Assembly (NCBI GenBank): GCA_031423495.1
Contig: JANPFP010000058.1
Coordinates: 1-64,000, forward strand
Direction of reading: 5' to 3'
DNA from: JACPYM01 sp031423495
GTDB taxonomy: Bacteria > Acidobacteriota > Blastocatellia > RBC074
DNA: 64,000 bases
Shown here: positions 63,012 through 64,000 of the stretch, in pieces
How positions within the stretch are numbered: the stretch's first letter is position 1
Layout: the number at the start of each line of letters is the position of its first letter
Position numbers and translations under genes: made by a program
Notes under the pieces: generated by a model
Databases searched by the model: none
What the model was told of the DNA's origin: nothing
The model's input: only the letters and a program-made list of their open reading frames with translations

Positions 63012-64000
63012 ATGAACGCATTTGCCAAATTTTTATTACTCATCCTCTTTACCGTTCTGCCCAGCTTACCGGTTTTCAGCCAATCGGAAACCGCGCGGGG
63101 TTCGTACAACAAACCGATGCGGACCTTCGAACTCACTTTGAAAAATACCAAACGCACCACGGCTACTGTGATAGCTGTGGGAATAAAAAGTGAAGTGGTA
63201 TCTGGTTCGTTTATGTGTATGGCCGGCGACGCCAGAGCAGGCGTGTTGAATTTGCTGGCGAATTACCTAGTTCCCTTCCACGTCGCAACGCCGGAAACAC
63301 TCAAAGACGCGGAACCCCAAATCGAATTGCCTCCCGGACAGCAAGCTCGCGTAGCCATCTCTGTCAGCCCCAGCGCTGTGGGCGCGTGCGGGCCTTGGTC
63401 AATCAAGGTTTCTCCGATAGTACAGTTTCAGAACGGTGCGCGAAATGTCGGGGAACCAGTGCTTATCACGAGCGCCGATTATGCAGAGAGTTATGCGACC
63501 GAACTTGCCGATAGCGAATTACTCAAGGCATTGAAGCACCTCGATCCAGCCATACGAACTGCCGCCATCAAAAGGCTGGCGGAGTCCAAACTCACAAGTG
63601 AAAATGTGATACGCATTCTGCAAGGCAAACTGGATGATAAGAACGCTGAGGTGCGCATTGCGGCGGCGGCTACGGCGGCACGACTGAAACATAAATCGCT
63701 CGCACCGAAAATTGCTGTGCTGCTCACAAAAGCCGCCGAGAGCAAGGAAGCCTCGGCCTATTGTTGGGCGCTGTCCAGATTGCGCGATCCGGCAACGATT
63801 GACGCATTGATTGAAACCTTCGCCAACTTGAATCTCGAAAAGCCGTTCCTCCCCTATTCACCGGCTGAATATAATTTTTCCGCCAAAGAGGCGTTGATCA
63901 AGTTTGAACACCCGGATGTGCCCGTTAAACTCAGACCATTGCTCACCCGGCAAGCGGCGTGGAAAGCAACTGCGGCGACTGAAAAACAAGTCGCTCGTTT
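63012..64000 (+). CDS. Secreted HEAT-like repeat protein, cut by window end
   Basis: This frame is open from ATG 63012 to the window edge (329 codons and beyond). It starts with a signal peptide (FAKFLLLILFTVLPSLPVFSQ), then an N-terminal beta-rich domain (FELTLKNTKRTTATVIAVG, QIELPPGQQARVAISVSPS). From about residue 165 come HEAT-like helices (LLKALKHLDPAIRTAAIKRL, GKLDDKNAEVRIAAAATAARL). AAGGAG lies before the ATG and 11 bases separate it from the membrane-protein gene. It is likely the fourth gene of the DUF4062 cluster. The 3' end is not in the window. Confidence 0.8.
   Translation, partial: MNAFAKFLLLILFTVLPSLPVFSQSETARGSYNKPMRTFELTLKNTKRTTATVIAVGIKSEVVSGSFMCMAGDARAGVLNLLANYLVPFHVATPETLKDAEPQIELPPGQQARVAISVSPSAVGACGPWSIKVSPIVQFQNGARNVGEPVLITSADYAESYATELADSELLKALKHLDPAIRTAAIKRLAESKLTSENVIRILQGKLDDKNAEVRIAAAATAARLKHKSLAPKIAVLLTKAAESKEASAYCWALSRLRDPATIDALIETFANLNLEKPFLPYSPAEYNFSAKEALIKFEHPDVPVKLRPLLTRQAAWKATAATEKQVAR

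Overview
The window most resembles a chromosomal segment of an Acidobacteriota bacterium (Blastocatellia- or Solibacter-like). The clues are an ECF sigma factor of the acidobacterial Sig-70_X6 type beside a Ser/Thr kinase with WD40 repeats, a Solibacter-type TIGR03437 C-terminal fragment, large SBBP-repeat and RHS surface proteins, and a RIT (recombinase-in-trio) element. This is an inference from gene content; no rRNA or tRNA gene was seen. Coding density is high and base composition is moderately GC-rich, with several clearly more AT-rich islands.

Region 1 (0.8-13.7 kb) is the most unusual part. Eight closely packed minus-strand genes (13428 down to 2199) encode a tagged Gly/Ala-rich protein, an HEVGH metallopeptidase-like protein, a large unknown protein, a helical-repeat protein, a three-domain M15 peptidase/hydrolase/DUF2272 protein, a peptidoglycan-binding/OmpA protein, an M20 peptidase and an amidohydrolase. 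Several share a short acidic-aromatic N-terminal tag. The operon is preceded by a near-consensus sigma-54 promoter (13563-13578) and two related dyads whose centres lie 41 bp apart at enhancer distance. It ends convergently on a sigma-54 activator gene (775-2202). I read this as a sigma-54-controlled, cell-wall-directed system that is probably undescribed as a unit.

Region 2 (13.8-17.3 kb) is a RIT element with three overlapping tyrosine recombinase genes between 25-bp imperfect inverted repeats. Region 3 (17.5-21.6 kb) holds small genes: a DUF427 protein, an AAA ATPase with a PD-(D/E)XK-like nuclease domain, a DUF1508 protein and a HigBA-like toxin-antitoxin pair. Region 4 (21.9-43.2 kb) holds the ECF sigma/kinase pair and a run of surface proteins: SBBP-repeat, RHS, two Gly-rich paralogues, a TIG/short-repeat protein and a pentaheme cytochrome-TPR protein. 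It also contains two gene fragments.

Region 5 (43.9-64 kb) is a conflict or defence-like island. A five-gene minus-strand operon (56116 to 45826) encodes a TPR protein with a PIN-like C-terminus, an 856-residue unknown, an NB-ARC ATPase, a TPR protein and an HEIGH zincin. The NB-ARC and TPR genes look like a split NLR. A second cluster has two TPR proteins transcribed leftward, and rightward a DUF4062 protein, a second NB-ARC ATPase, a membrane-anchored protein and a secreted HEAT-like protein cut by the window edge. Five proteins across both clusters share a short Gly-Asp-rich motif of the form AIGGD...IITGD.N, which is the best clue that they signal to each other.
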